Source of the DNA: Streptomyces mirabilis
Lineage (GTDB): Bacteria > Actinomycetota > Actinomycetes > Streptomycetales > Streptomycetaceae
Assembly: GCF_039503195.1 (NCBI RefSeq)
Contig: NZ_JBCJKP010000001.1
Location: 620,001 to 684,000, forward strand
Reading direction: 5' to 3'
Length of the DNA: 64,000 bases
The notes beneath the pieces were generated by a model. That model made no database searches and was not told where the DNA came from. It saw nothing but the letters and a program-made list of their open reading frames with translations. A program made the position numbers and the translations under genes. The first letter of the stretch is position 1; each line of letters opens with the position of its first letter. Shown piece after piece: positions 49,372 through 59,378 of the stretch.

Positions 49372-50019
49372 TCAGGCGGTGATCCTGAAGCGTTCGGCGA
49401 GTTGGCGGCGGCTGTCGGCGGCGCTGATGTGGAGTACGCCCCCGATTCCGATCCGTGCCGCTCCGTCGAGGTTCTGCTGCAGATCGTCGATCATGACTGC
49501 TTCCTCGGGGTCGACACCGAGGCGTTCACATGCGATCGCGTACATACGCCGGGAGGGCTTGCGGATCCCGACCTCGGCGGAGATGACGACCGCATCGGCA
49601 ACAGCGGCGAGGTCGACGCCGTCATAGGTTCCGGTACCGAATGAATTGGATACGAGCGCAACGGGATGGCCGGCGGCTCGCAGATCACCGAGCAGTGCGA
49701 GCATGTCCCGGTCGATCGACATTCCCGCCTGCATCCGGGCCGTGAGCCCCTCGGCCGATACGTCGGCCCCGTGGACGCGGAGACGTTCGGCGAATCCTCG
49801 CTCGAAGGCTTCGGCGTCGATACGGCCGCATTCGTGGTCGACCAGGAGGGTGCGTGATAGCTGGTCCCGGCCGAGGAGGTCCAACGGCAGGCGCGGGTCG
49901 CCGCCGAGCGAGGCGCCGAAGTCGATGAAAGCCCGCAACACACTGGAGGTGATGACGCCACCGAAGTCCACCAGGACGGCGGTTCGGGTCTTTTCCACCA
50001 CGTTCGACACAGTATCCAC
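49372..50019 (-). CDS. HAD-superfamily hydrolase (phosphatase, epoxide-hydrolase-N-terminal type)
   Basis: 215 residues. HAD motif I is VLVDFGGVITSS (nucleophile Asp), motif II VALVSNSFG, motif III Lys in GIRKPSRRMYAIACERLGV and motif IV AVMIDDLQQNLDGAARIG. The DFGGV form and the helical cap between residues 25 and 105 are those of the HAD-IA group related to the N-terminal domain of soluble epoxide hydrolase. GTG 50019 is taken as start; GTG 50010 is possible. Substrate unknown. Confidence 0.85.
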   Translation of the reverse strand: MDTVSNVVEKTRTAVLVDFGGVITSSVLRAFIDFGASLGGDPRLPLDLLGRDQLSRTLLVDHECGRIDAEAFERGFAERLRVHGADVSAEGLTARMQAGMSIDRDMLALLGDLRAAGHPVALVSNSFGTGTYDGVDLAAVADAVVISAEVGIRKPSRRMYAIACERLGVDPEEAVMIDDLQQNLDGAARIGIGGVLHISAADSRRQLAERFRITA

Positions 50020-50161
50020 GTCTCTCTCTGCCTCTCTCGCGGTCGGCTTACCCTCGGCCCATGCGACGGCAGCCCTATTTCGTCGGCTCTCATGGAGTGC
50101 CCCCGGTACCGCACACGCGGCCGGTCTTTGCCACTGCCCGTATCCAGCAGGGATGCAAAGC

Positions 50162-51361
50162 TCAGGCGACCTCGAACAGTCCGGCTGCGCCCATTCCGCC
50201 GCCGACACACATCGAGATCACCACATACCGGACACCCCGGCGCTTGCCCTCGATGAGGGCATGCCCCACCAGCCGGGCACCGGTCATTCCGTACGGATGA
50301 CCGACCGAGATCGCGCCGCCATTGACGTTGAACCGCTCCGGGTCGATGTGCAGTTCGTCACGGCAGTACAGCGCCTGGGAAGCGAACGCCTCGTTGAGTT
50401 CCCACAGGCCGATGTCGTCGATGGAGAGGTTGTGCTGCTTCAGCAGTTTCGGAATGGCGAACACCGGACCGATGCCCATCTCGTCCGGCCCGCACCCGGC
50501 AACGGTCATACCCCGGTAGACGCCAAGCGGTTCCAGTCCGCGGCGCTCGGCCTCCTGCGACTCCATCAACACCGATGCCGAAGCCCCGTCCGACAACTGC
50601 GAGGAATTGCCCGCCGTCACGCTGGAATGCGCGCTCACCCGACCGTCGGGCAGCACCGGCGCCAACCCGGCCAGGCCTTCGCGCGTCGTCGACGCGCGGT
50701 TGCCCTCGTCCCGGGTCAGGGTGACCTCCTCGTCCCGCACCTCCCCGGACCGCTTGTCGAGAAGCTTCTTCACGCTGTTGAGCGCGACGATCTCCCGGTC
50801 GAACCGGCCGGCCTCCTGCGCCGCCGAGGTGCGCTGCTGCGACACCAGCGCGAACTCGTCCTGACGTTCCCGGCTCACGCCGTAGCGTTCGGCGACGATC
50901 TCCGCCGTCTGCACCATCGGCATGTAGATACTCGGCTTGTGCTCGACCAGCCAGGGATCCACCATGCGGTGGGTGTTCATGTGCTCGTTCTGCACCAAGG
51001 AGATCGACTCGACACCGCCGCCGACAGTCACCTGCATGCCGTCCGTGACGATCTGCTTGGCGGCCGTCGCAATGGCCATCAGGCCCGACGAGCACTGCCG
51101 GTCCATCGTCATCCCCGACACGGTGTCCGGAAGTCCGGCACGGAGAGCGGCCTGACGCGCGACGTTGCCACCGGAAGACCCTTGCTGCACGGCGCAGCCG
51201 AGGATCACATCCTCGACCTCACCTCCGTCGAGCCCGGCGCGCCGCACTGCGTGCGAAAGGGCATGGGCGGCGAGTTCCTGCGCCTGGGTGTCGTTGAACG
51301 CGCCGCGGTAGGCCTTTCCGATCGGCGTCCGCGCCGTCGAAACGATGACTGCTTCCCTCAT
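50162..51361 (-). CDS. acetyl-CoA acetyltransferase (thiolase)
   Basis: 399 residues. Thiolase motifs: [17 protein letters not shown] near the start, nucleophile Cys in [45 protein letters not shown] (His) and [13 protein letters not shown] (second Cys). It condenses or cleaves acetyl-CoA units in fatty-acid or aromatic-acid breakdown. No companion dehydrogenase or hydratase is adjacent, so direction and chain length cannot be told. ATG 51361 with GAGG close by. A 22-base near-palindrome lies about 220 bases upstream at 51579. Confidence 0.92.
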   Translation of the reverse strand: MREAVIVSTARTPIGKAYRGAFNDTQAQELAAHALSHAVRRAGLDGGEVEDVILGCAVQQGSSGGNVARQAALRAGLPDTVSGMTMDRQCSSGLMAIATAAKQIVTDGMQVTVGGGVESISLVQNEHMNTHRMVDPWLVEHKPSIYMPMVQTAEIVAERYGVSRERQDEFALVSQQRTSAAQEAGRFDREIVALNSVKKLLDKRSGEVRDEEVTLTRDEGNRASTTREGLAGLAPVLPDGRVSAHSSVTAGNSSQLSDGASASVLMESQEAERRGLEPLGVYRGMTVAGCGPDEMGIGPVFAIPKLLKQHNLSIDDIGLWELNEAFASQALYCRDELHIDPERFNVNGGAISVGHPYGMTGARLVGHALIEGKRRGVRYVVISMCVGGGMGAAGLFEVA

Positions 51362-51578
51362 GTCGCCTCACTGTTTCCTGTTGGTCCGGTTCGTCCGGGA
51401 TCTTCCGGGGCGGAATCCGAGTGAGCCGGGATCGATGCCGCTAAGCGGCGCCGAAGGCCAACTGCGGTGCGGCGAGGGCTCATCGACCGTCTTCCCCGAT
51501 GACCGATGACATGAGCCATGGCCGCAGGGTCGACGGAAGCCAGCCTCCCGATCCGTTATAGTTGAATTCGGCGTCATG

Positions 51579-51600
51579 TTCAACCAAGGCCTTGGTCGAA
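51579..51600. promoter_or_regulatory. near-perfect 22-bp palindrome, probable operator
   Basis: Core ACCAAGGCCTTGGT is a perfect 14-base palindrome; extending to TTC...GAA gives 22 bases with a single mismatched pair. The size and symmetry suit a TetR-family dimer pair. It lies between the divergent thiolase and epoxide-hydrolase-like genes. Confidence 0.5.
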
Positions 51601-51721
51601 CAGGGAAGCGTGAGGTAACGGTCCGACACCAAGGCGCACCCAAAGCGCCAGTGCGCGGCTGCCGCTGCCGGGATGCGCGCATGTTCGGGGTCTTGACAGC
51701 CCATCTCTCCTACCTGAAAGC

Positions 51722-51737
51722 TACCGACCAGTCAGTA
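51722..51737. promoter_or_regulatory. 16-bp imperfect palindrome upstream of the alpha/beta hydrolase
   Basis: TACCGACCAGTCAGTA is a near-palindrome resembling the TACCGACC/GGTCGGTA class often bound by TetR-family repressors. It sits immediately before the ribosome site of the gene at 51751; a TTGACA lies at 51693-51698. Confidence 0.4.
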
Positions 51738-51750
51738 CGGAGGGGTGGAT

Positions 51751-52590
51751 GTGACCGAGCCGAGCATCTCCACCGGTGCGGGCGTGTTCGACGCGATCGT
51801 GGCGGGTCCGCCCGAGGGCCGCCCGGTGCTGCTGCTGCACGGCTTCCCGCAGACGGGGCTGGTGTGGCACCGGCAGATCGCGACGTTGGCCGCGCACGGC
51901 TACCGGGTGGTGGCACCCGACCAGCGTGGATACTCCCCCGGCGCCCGCCCCGAGCGGCCCGAGGACTACCGCATCAGCCTTCTCGTCGACGACGTGGTGG
52001 CGATCAGTGAGGAACTGGGCTGGGCGGCGTTCGATCTGGTCGGCCATGACTGGGGAGGCGCGGTGGCCTGGTGGACCGCTCACGCCCACCCCGGCCGCGT
52101 ACGCACCCTGACGGTTGTCTCGACCCCGCACCCCGGCGCTCTGGCCACCACCCTGCGCACCGACCAGGAACAGCGCGAACGCTCGCACTACATGATCGAC
52201 TGGCGCGACACATCCACGACCGAAGAGCGCATGCTCGCCCACGACGCCCAAGAGCTTCGCGACCTCTACGCCGGAAAGGTCCCGCTCGACAGTGCCGAGG
52301 CCTACGTGCGCCACCTGTCCCAGCCGGGCGCTCTCACCGCGGCGCTGAACTGGTACCGGGCCGGCCGCCCCGACGGCGCGATCGGAGTCATCGATGTGCC
52401 CACGCTGTACGTCTGGAGCACCGAGGACAGCGCGTTCGGCCCGGCCGCCGCACAGGAGACCGGACGGTGGGTCAAAGGACCGTACCGGTTCGAGACCCTC
52501 CAAGGCGTCAGCCACTGGGTCCCCGAGGAGGCGCCCGAAACGCTGAGCCGCCTGTTGCTGCAACACCTGCGAGCCCACGGCGAGGGCTGA
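51751..52590 (+). CDS. alpha/beta hydrolase, epoxide hydrolase-like
   Basis: 279 residues. LLLHGFPQTGLVWHRQ provides the oxyanion HGFP, the nucleophile elbow is GHDWGGAVAW with aspartate as in epoxide hydrolases and haloalkane dehalogenases, and the catalytic His is in GVSHWVPEEAPE. A cap region (RERSHYMIDWRDTST) lies in between. GTG 51751 is best spaced from GGAGG; GTG 51745 is possible. It probably hydrolyses epoxides, but halide or ester substrates cannot be excluded. The next gene follows after 46 bases. Confidence 0.87.
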   Translation: MTEPSISTGAGVFDAIVAGPPEGRPVLLLHGFPQTGLVWHRQIATLAAHGYRVVAPDQRGYSPGARPERPEDYRISLLVDDVVAISEELGWAAFDLVGHDWGGAVAWWTAHAHPGRVRTLTVVSTPHPGALATTLRTDQEQRERSHYMIDWRDTSTTEERMLAHDAQELRDLYAGKVPLDSAEAYVRHLSQPGALTAALNWYRAGRPDGAIGVIDVPTLYVWSTEDSAFGPAAAQETGRWVKGPYRFETLQGVSHWVPEEAPETLSRLLLQHLRAHGEG

Positions 52591-52636
52591 ACCCGCAGGG
52601 AATACCCGGTTCGTCGACTCTCCGAAGAGGTACCCC

Positions 52637-53458
52637 ATGAAGTCAGCACGCGCGGCCTGGCGCCGCCTCGAGCCCGTACACGGCATGATCTACTTCGTCC
52701 CCGAGGGAAGGCGACGGTACGCGGACCTCGGACTGAGCGGACGCGCCGGGTACTTCGCCTCCCGCAGTGCCGCGTTCGGCCGAGCATCGGCCGAGCTGGT
52801 CATCTCGACCTTCTACAACTTCAACCCCGATTTCGTACGGCAGGCGATCGACGGGGCCTGGGACGCAACGACGCCGCAGCAGGTGTTGGACGCGCGGTAC
52901 GCCGCGGCGGGCGAAGCCCTACGGCGGGCGGGAATCCACGAGCTGCCCGACTTGGACGAGGTACTGGCGCTGACCCGTCGGGCCGCCGAGGCGGCCTGCG
53001 AACACACGCAGGGCCGCCCGCTCTTCGCCGCACATGCCGCACTGCCTTGGCCCGAAGAGCCGGTACTGCAGCTGTGGCACGCCCAGACGCTGCTCCGGGA
53101 GTTCCGTGGAGACGGCCATGTCGCATGTCTGCTGAGCGAGGGCGTCGGGGGGTTGGAGGCCCTGATTCTGCACGCCGCCACCGGTGACGTCCCCGTCGAC
53201 TTCCTCAAGGCGAGCCGCGCGTGGCCCGAGGAGGAGTGGGCCGGCACCCAGGAGCGCCTACGCAAGCGAGGCCTCCTCGACGGCGACTCCCTCAGCCCGG
53301 AAGGCGCACTCCTCCGCCGGCACATCGAGGACATCACCGACCGCCTGGCCCTTCCCGCCTACGCCGCCCTGGGCGATACCGCTTGTGAGCGCCTCGCCGA
53401 ACTCGCGAGCCCCTTCGGCCGCGCCGTCATCGAAGCCGGCCTTCTCAAGCTCGGCTGA
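52637..53458 (+). CDS. SCO6745-like helical protein of unknown function
   Basis: 273 residues, mostly helical, no membrane segment or signal. The opening LEPVHGMIYFVPEGRRRYADLGLSGRAGYFASRSAAFGRASAELVISTFYNFNPDFV is characteristic of the SCO6745 family, widespread in actinobacteria and uncharacterised. Later segments include LWHAQTLLREFRGDGHVACLLSEGVGGLEALILHAATG. ATG 52637 with GAGG upstream. Probably cotranscribed with the alpha/beta hydrolase. Confidence 0.85.
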   Translation: MKSARAAWRRLEPVHGMIYFVPEGRRRYADLGLSGRAGYFASRSAAFGRASAELVISTFYNFNPDFVRQAIDGAWDATTPQQVLDARYAAAGEALRRAGIHELPDLDEVLALTRRAAEAACEHTQGRPLFAAHAALPWPEEPVLQLWHAQTLLREFRGDGHVACLLSEGVGGLEALILHAATGDVPVDFLKASRAWPEEEWAGTQERLRKRGLLDGDSLSPEGALLRRHIEDITDRLALPAYAALGDTACERLAELASPFGRAVIEAGLLKLG

Positions 53459-54546
53459 CCAGGCGTTTCCCCGCCTCCGCCTCGTGCTTGATCTGCTGGT
53501 GGCCATGCCCTGCGAGAAGGCCGTGTCCGCGACAGCGGACGGACGACGGTATGCGCCCGTGACGGGATCGGCGACAGCGATAGCTGCGAGCCCGGCTGAC
53601 GCCCATGGTGTTCCTGTCCGTCTTCGACGACGTGCCCGTGGTAGCGGTACACCCCTTTCATCGAGAGGAGGGTCACCCGAGCCAACCGCCAGGCCACGTC
53701 GTAGGACATGCCTCCGCGGACCTGCACCGGTCACGGGTGCGGAACGTGAAGTCGCCACCGGAGACAATCAGTTCGTCGCACTCTGTCCGGGAGATGCACA
53801 GCACCGCGATGAACCGTCCTCTGAGTCCTGACGCTGCCTGCCAACCAGCTGGACCTGCCTCGCGCTTTCGTGAGCCGAGCTCGCGGAAGACGTCGAACAG
53901 ACTCCCAGGAGATTGAACCCGACCGCAGGACCATGCAGCAGAACCGGCTCGATCGCCGGATCCTCAAGGACGTGCAACACGCCGTCGGGCGAGGGCAGTG
54001 CGGCCCAGTGCCAGACCCGTACGGCGTCACAGCTTGGGCCCTAGGAAGCCCTGCAAGCGCGCCACTCCGGCCGACGGTGTCAGGTGCGCCTGATTTGAAC
54101 AACCTGACGACCTGTGACGTGGCTGCGGCCATCTCCGTGATCGGGGGCGAACTCGCGCTCATCGACCCCGCAGGCGGGTGCGAACCGGCGGAGTTCGGTG
54201 TCGCGCGCCGGGTGACACAATGCCTGGCAGTCACCGGCCCGAGCGCCTTGGCTGGCCTGACTGAGACCGCACGGTCCGCAGACCCGGCGCTTGTTCGATG
54301 TGTGCGTCGCGGTCGAGCTGGTGATTGAGGTTCGGCATGGGACCACGAGCCCGCACATGTTTGGTGGTATCGGGTCTCCGGCCCAGACCTTCACCGCCGA
54401 CACCCGGCAGCCGGCCGAGGCAGTGCCCCATCGCAAAAAGCACTCTCCAGATGGTCAGGCGTAGCAGATCTTGAGGACCGAACCTTATGGGCGCGCGGTG
54501 ACGGCGACGTGTCGCATCCGTCGTGCGGCACCGCGTTCAGCCCACA
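53459..54546. other. 1.1-kb stretch without a recognisable gene
   Basis: Frames on both strands are short or lack start signals and family motifs. Base composition drifts slightly lower in GC than the neighbours. I could not identify any transposase, RNA or repeat in it; it may be decayed genes. Confidence 0.4.
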
Positions 54547-55992
54547 TCACAACGATGTCATGACGTGCTTGATGCGGGTGTAGTCCTCGAAGCCGTACGC
54601 CGAAAGGTCCTTGCCGTAGCCGGACTTCTTGTACCCGCCGTGGGGCATCTCGGCGACGAGGACCATGTGGGTGTTGATCCATACGCAGCCGAAGTCCAGG
54701 CGCTTCGACATGCGCATCGCGCGAGCGTGGTCCTTTGTCCAGACCGAGGAGGCGAGAGCGTAGTCGACGCCGTTGGCCCACTCCACGGCCTGATCCTCGT
54801 CGGCGAAGGACTGGACGGTGATGACCGGGCCGAAGACCTCGTTCTGGATGATCTCGTCGTCCTGCCTGAGGCCGGAGACGACAGTGGGAGCGTAGAAGTA
54901 GCCCCTGTCACCGACACGGTGACCCCCTGCCTCGACAGTGGCGTGCGAGGGGAGCCGGTCGACGAATCCGCCCACCTGCGCGAGTTGGTTGGCATTGTTG
55001 AGCGGGCCGAAAAGCACGCCCTCCTCGTCGACGCCACCGGTCTTGACGCCGGTGGCGGCCTTGGCCAGCTCGGTGACGAACTCGTCGTGGACGTCCTGGT
55101 GCACGAGCACGCGGGCGGCGGCCGTGCAGTCCTGCCCCGCGTTGAAGAAGCCCGCGGTCGTGATGCCCTCGACGGCCTGCACGATGTCCGCGTCCTCGAA
55201 GACGACCACGGGTGCCTTGCCGCCGAGCTCCAGGTGGACCCGTTTGACGTCCTTGGCGGCGCTCTGGGCGACCTGGATGCCGGCACGGACCGAACCGGTT
55301 ATCGCGGCCAGGGCTGGAACCGCGTGCTCGACCATCAGCTGCCCGGTGTTCCGATCGCCGCACACGACATTGAGCACACCGGCGGGAAGATCCAGCTTCT
55401 TCAGTACCTCACCCACGATCGACGCGAGCAGCACCGTGGACGCGGGAGTGGTGTCCGACGGCTTGAGGACCACGGTGTTCCCCGCGGCGATGGCCGGTGC
55501 GAACTTCCACACCGCCGTCATCATGGGGTAGTTCCAGGGCGCGACCTGGGCGCACACACCGATCGGCTCGCGCCGGATGACAGAGGTGAGGCCCTCCGCG
55601 TACTCCCCCGCCGCCTTGCCCTCCAACAGGCGTGCCACGCCCGCGAAGAAGCGCAACTGGTCGACCATGGGAACGATCTCTTCGGTCCTGGTCAGGGCGC
55701 GGGGCTTGCCGGTGTCCCGGCACTCCGTCTCGACCAGTTCCTCAGCACGTGCCTCGACGGCGTCCGCGATGTTCAGGAGCAGCCGCTGCCGGATACCGGG
55801 GGTTGAGTCGCGCCATACGGCAAAGGCCGCCGCCGCGGCCGCCATCGCCGCGTCCACGTCCGCCGGCCCCGAGAGCGGTGAGTTCGCGTAGACCTCACCG
55901 GTGGTGGGGTCGAGTACCGGCAGCGTACGGCCGTCCTTCGCGTCGACACATGCACCGTCGATGTAATTGCGCAGCACCTGGATTTCGCTCAC
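54547..55992 (-). CDS. aldehyde dehydrogenase (gamma-aminobutyraldehyde type)
   Basis: 481 residues. APWNYPMMTAVWKFAPAIAAGN, KPSDTTPAST, ITGSVRAG, general base in HLELGGKAP, nucleophile Cys in FFNAGQDCTA, EVFGPVITV. Near-identical in layout to the enzyme at 25418-26857, including the C-terminal DLSAYGFEDYTRIKHVMTSL. Divergent from the polyamine-type ABC operon at 56569, which fits oxidation of the aminoaldehyde made from putrescine. GTG 55992 (GAGGAG eleven bases ahead) is preferred to upstream codons. Confidence 0.92.
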   Translation of the reverse strand: MSEIQVLRNYIDGACVDAKDGRTLPVLDPTTGEVYANSPLSGPADVDAAMAAAAAAFAVWRDSTPGIRQRLLLNIADAVEARAEELVETECRDTGKPRALTRTEEIVPMVDQLRFFAGVARLLEGKAAGEYAEGLTSVIRREPIGVCAQVAPWNYPMMTAVWKFAPAIAAGNTVVLKPSDTTPASTVLLASIVGEVLKKLDLPAGVLNVVCGDRNTGQLMVEHAVPALAAITGSVRAGIQVAQSAAKDVKRVHLELGGKAPVVVFEDADIVQAVEGITTAGFFNAGQDCTAAARVLVHQDVHDEFVTELAKAATGVKTGGVDEEGVLFGPLNNANQLAQVGGFVDRLPSHATVEAGGHRVGDRGYFYAPTVVSGLRQDDEIIQNEVFGPVITVQSFADEDQAVEWANGVDYALASSVWTKDHARAMRMSKRLDFGCVWINTHMVLVAEMPHGGYKKSGYGKDLSAYGFEDYTRIKHVMTSL

Positions 55993-56568
55993 GACGTTCT
56001 GTGCTCCTCGTGGCTCGGGAATCATGGCAGGGGCGATCGGCGATCTGACGGAAAGCTGCTGTCGGCAGATCTGTGTGCTCGGGCTGGCTGGACGATGGCG
56101 GTGACGCGGCGCCCCAGGGGGTGGGGGACGCCGTGCGACCGCGTTCCGGTCATGCCGGGGCGAGGGGTCGACCCGGACGATGTGGAAGGGGCAACGACGA
56201 CGCTATCCATCACGCGACCAGCCAAGAAGTGGCGGATTCATCCATGCTCCCGCCACCTCAAAGTATGGTTTGCACACTGCCTCTGAGCGTTGACGCGCGG
56301 AGGACATGTCCCTACTGTTGCGCCACGCGGTCGCCGGGCTGGCGCAGACCGCGTGTACCGGCTCGTTCCCCTTCCGCAGGTCGCCTGATCGTGGCGGCGG
56401 ATGTCAACGCGTTCCGGAATGTCATGTGCCATGAGCGACGGCTGTAAGCCGCGGGCCACACTCCGGTCTGTCCACTCTCGGCACACATCGCAGTTCGCGG
56501 AATTCCCTCTTTCCCCTCTGGGGCTGATCCCTGCCGTGCCCCTTCATTGCTGGAAAGGCATGCCCACC
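55993..56568. promoter_or_regulatory. divergent promoter region between aldehyde dehydrogenase and polyamine ABC operon
   Basis: 576 bases with no supported gene between two divergent transcripts; it must hold both promoters and is the natural target for the PucR/CdaR regulator at 60567. I see no clear operator repeat. Confidence 0.4.
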
Positions 56569-57678
56569 ATGAACGAGCAGTCACACAGAAACACGAGCCG
56601 CCGGTCGATCCTCCGGGCGGCCGGAGCCTCCGCGCTTGCGGCACCCCTCGCGGGGAGTCTGCTCACCGCGTGCAGCACCAAGTCCACCCCTTCGGCCAAG
56701 CCGAACACCACCGTGACCGTCACTTCCTACGGCGGCTCGTACAACGACCAGCTGACGAAGACCCTGCTCAAGCCGTTCGAGAAGAAGACGGGTGTGCGCC
56801 CGTCGCTGCTGGCCAACACCAGCCTCGCCGGCCTCAAGGCCCAGGTGCAGTCCGGCGATGTCCAGTGGGACATCGTGGAGTTGACCGCACCGGAGTACCT
56901 CCAGGCGGTCGACGAGGGGCTGCTGGAGAAGCTCGACTACGGCGTCATCAGCGACAAGGGGCTGCCGTCCTACGCGAAGGCCGACTACGGCATCAAGTAC
57001 CTGAGTTTCCTGTTCGTGATGGCCTGGGACCAGAAGCACATTCCCGACGCGCAGGCGCCCAAGAACTGGGAGCAGTTCCTCGACCCGGGGCGCTACAAGG
57101 GCAAGCGTTCCGTCTACGCGCAGTTGTCCGACAGCTCGATCCTGGAGGCTGCACGGCTCGCCGCGGGCGTCCCCTTCGACAAGATCTACCCACTCGACGT
57201 CGATGCCGCCCTGAAATACCTGGCGCAGCAACCCGGGCGCGACGAACTGATCTACCACACCGCCAACCAGGAGCCGATCCAACAGCTGACCTCGGGTGAG
57301 GTCGCACTCTCGACCAGCTTCAACAACCGGATCAGCGCCGCCCGCAAGGACGGGGCAAGGCTGAACTTCACCGCCAGGAACAGTGTCGTCGCGGGCGACT
57401 ACTTCGTGGTCCCCAAGGGCGCCAGGAACAAGGAGGCGGCCTTCCGGCTTCTGGACTTCATGAGCAACGACGCCGCAGCCGGCGCCGACTTCATCCAGAC
57501 CACGAACCTCACCCTGGCCAACACCCCGGCCCTCGCCAAGCTGCCTGCCTCGGTCGCCGACTCCCTGCCCACCAGCCCCAAGCTGGCAGACTCCATCCTG
57601 GTCCGCGACGACGCCTGGTGGGCCAAGAACCTCAAGGCGACCGAGCAGCGCTTCAAGCTGTGGCAGGCGGGCAGCTGA
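56569..57678 (+). CDS. ABC transporter substrate-binding protein, polyamine (PotD/F) type
   Basis: 369 residues with a twin-arginine signal (SRRSILRAAGAS) and lipobox LTAC, so a Tat-exported lipoprotein. The body follows PotD-like proteins: VTVTSYGGSYNDQLTKTLLKPFEKKTG, VQWDIVELTAPEYLQAVDEGLLEKLDY, PKNWEQFLDP, TSFNNRISAARKDG. Proposed ligand is putrescine, spermidine or a similar amine. ATG 56569 is ten bases after GGAAAGG; ATG 56560 is too near. Stop overlaps the permease ATG (TGATG). Confidence 0.9.
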   Translation: MNEQSHRNTSRRSILRAAGASALAAPLAGSLLTACSTKSTPSAKPNTTVTVTSYGGSYNDQLTKTLLKPFEKKTGVRPSLLANTSLAGLKAQVQSGDVQWDIVELTAPEYLQAVDEGLLEKLDYGVISDKGLPSYAKADYGIKYLSFLFVMAWDQKHIPDAQAPKNWEQFLDPGRYKGKRSVYAQLSDSSILEAARLAAGVPFDKIYPLDVDAALKYLAQQPGRDELIYHTANQEPIQQLTSGEVALSTSFNNRISAARKDGARLNFTARNSVVAGDYFVVPKGARNKEAAFRLLDFMSNDAAAGADFIQTTNLTLANTPALAKLPASVADSLPTSPKLADSILVRDDAWWAKNLKATEQRFKLWQAGS

Positions 57679-58559
57679 TGACGTCCACCGTGACGCCTGC
57701 CGCGGCCTCCGCGTCCGCAGGCGCCGACACGCCGCGGCGGCGCAGGCGTCCGCGCGGCACCTGGTTGCTGCTTCTGGCGCCCGCACTCGCCTTCGACGCC
57801 GTACTCTTCCTGACGCCTCTCGGCAAACTCGTCGCGGCGAGCACCCACGACCACGCCTACCAGCGCGTGCTGAAGGACCCGCTGGTGTCCCGGTCGCTGC
57901 TCAACACCTTCGAGATCAGCGCGCTGTCCACGCTCGCCACGGTCGTACTCGGCTACCTGCTGGCCATGGTGATCTGGCGGCGTGGCCCGCTGGCGCGGGT
58001 CGTCCTCTTCGCTCTGGTGCTGCTGCCCTTCTGGACGGGCGTCCTGGTGAAGAACTTCGCGTGGGCGGTGCTCCTGCAGGACAACGGCCTGGTGAACACC
58101 GCGCTGCAGGGGCTCGGCCTCACCGACGCCCCGCTGGCCCTGCTCCACGACCGCTTCGCCGTCGTGGTCGGCATGGTGCACTATCTGCTGCCGTACGCCG
58201 TCTTCCCGATCTTCGCGGCGCTGGCCGCGATCGACGACCGGCTCGAACTCGCGGCCCGGTCACTGGGGGCGGGCGAGGCATCGGTCTTCCGGCGGATCAT
58301 CCTGCCCCTGACAGTGCCAGGGGTCTCCGCCGCGGGTCTGCTGGTGTTCATCATCAGTACGGGGTTCTTCATCACGCCCGTCGTGCTCGGCGGCCCCGGT
58401 GACATGATGATCGCCAATCAGATCGACTTCTACGCACGCCAGTTGACCGACTTCGCCGGAGCGTCGGCGCTCGCGCTGCTGCTGACCGCCGTCGTCAGCG
58501 TACTCGTCGCCGTGTACCAGCGGATCCTTCGCGCAGGAGGCGAATATGAGGCTCACTAA
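57678..58559 (+). CDS. ABC transporter permease, polyamine (PotB) type
   Basis: 293 residues, basic N-terminus, six membrane segments, EAA-like loop (LELAARSLGAGEASVFRRIILPLTVPGV). Shares one base with the preceding stop codon and overlaps the second permease gene by 14 bases, as in coupled pot operons. No defect seen. Confidence 0.92.
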   Translation: MTSTVTPAAASASAGADTPRRRRRPRGTWLLLLAPALAFDAVLFLTPLGKLVAASTHDHAYQRVLKDPLVSRSLLNTFEISALSTLATVVLGYLLAMVIWRRGPLARVVLFALVLLPFWTGVLVKNFAWAVLLQDNGLVNTALQGLGLTDAPLALLHDRFAVVVGMVHYLLPYAVFPIFAALAAIDDRLELAARSLGAGEASVFRRIILPLTVPGVSAAGLLVFIISTGFFITPVVLGGPGDMMIANQIDFYARQLTDFAGASALALLLTAVVSVLVAVYQRILRAGGEYEAH

Positions 58560-59375
58560 ACCTCGGCATGTGTCCTCGCTGATCGTCTCGGTGCCGGTCT
58601 TCGTGTTCCTTGTGGTGCCGACGCTGATCGTGCTGCCGGTGGCGTTCACCGGCAGCCGCTACATCACCTTCCCGCCCGGGCAGTTGTCCACGGACGCGGT
58701 CGCCGGCTTCTTCCGCGACCAGGCGTGGATGGCTGCCCTCTCCGCGAGTCTCCAGGCAGCCGGCGTCGCGGTGGCGATCGCCGTGGCGATCGGGGGACGG
58801 CAGCGGTGGCGCTGCACGGGCGTAGGTTTCCCGGGAAGGCGGCGGTGACGGGCCTGCTGCTCGCACCCATGATCGTGCCTGCGGTGGTGATGGCACTGGC
58901 GTTCTACCAGTTCTTCATCTCCCTGGGCATGGTGGGGACGGTCCTGCCGATCGGTCTCGCCCATGCCGTGATCGCGGTGCCGTACGCCTTCCTCACCGTG
59001 CGGGCCAGCCTCGCCGGGCTGAATCCGGCGCTCGTCCGCTCGGCGAGCAGCCTGGGCGCGGGAGCCTTCTCCGTCATGCGGTTCGTCTATCTGCCGGTCA
59101 TCCGGCCGGGGCTGGTCGCGGGGGCCCTGTTCGCCTTCTCCGTGTCCATCGACGAGACGGTGATCGCGCTGTTCCTGCAGTCCCCGGACGCGACGACGCT
59201 GCCGGTGAAGATGTTCACCGACATTCAGTACAACCTGACCCCGAAGATCGCCGTGTCATCGGCGATGCTCGTCACCGTCGCCACACTCGGTCTGCTCGTC
59301 CAGGTCTGCCTCACCATCCGCCGCCGCTCCGTCGCACGGCTGCTCCCCTTGACCGCTCCCGAACAGACAGGGTGA
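58546..59375 (+). pseudogene. second polyamine-type permease (PotC), frameshifted
   Basis: ATG 58546 after CAGGAGG opens a normal permease (VPVFVFLVVPTLIVLPVAF) that runs to AVAIAVAIG. At a G5 run (58792-58796) the frame leaves the family and stops at 58848; the other frame carries on at once as TAAVALHGRRFPGKAAVTGLLLAPMIVPAVVM with the EAA region LVRSASSLGAGAFSVMRFVYLPVIRP to 59375. One missing G (or two extra) explains it. Either sequence error or a broken gene. Confidence 0.8.
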
Positions 59376-59378
59376 ACC

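Noticed and set aside
49061..51580. Similar 20-base stretches at 49061-49080 and 51561-51580 (TTGAATxCG...CAT)
   Set aside because: Only 14 of 20 bases match and neither is a clear palindrome; it could easily be chance.
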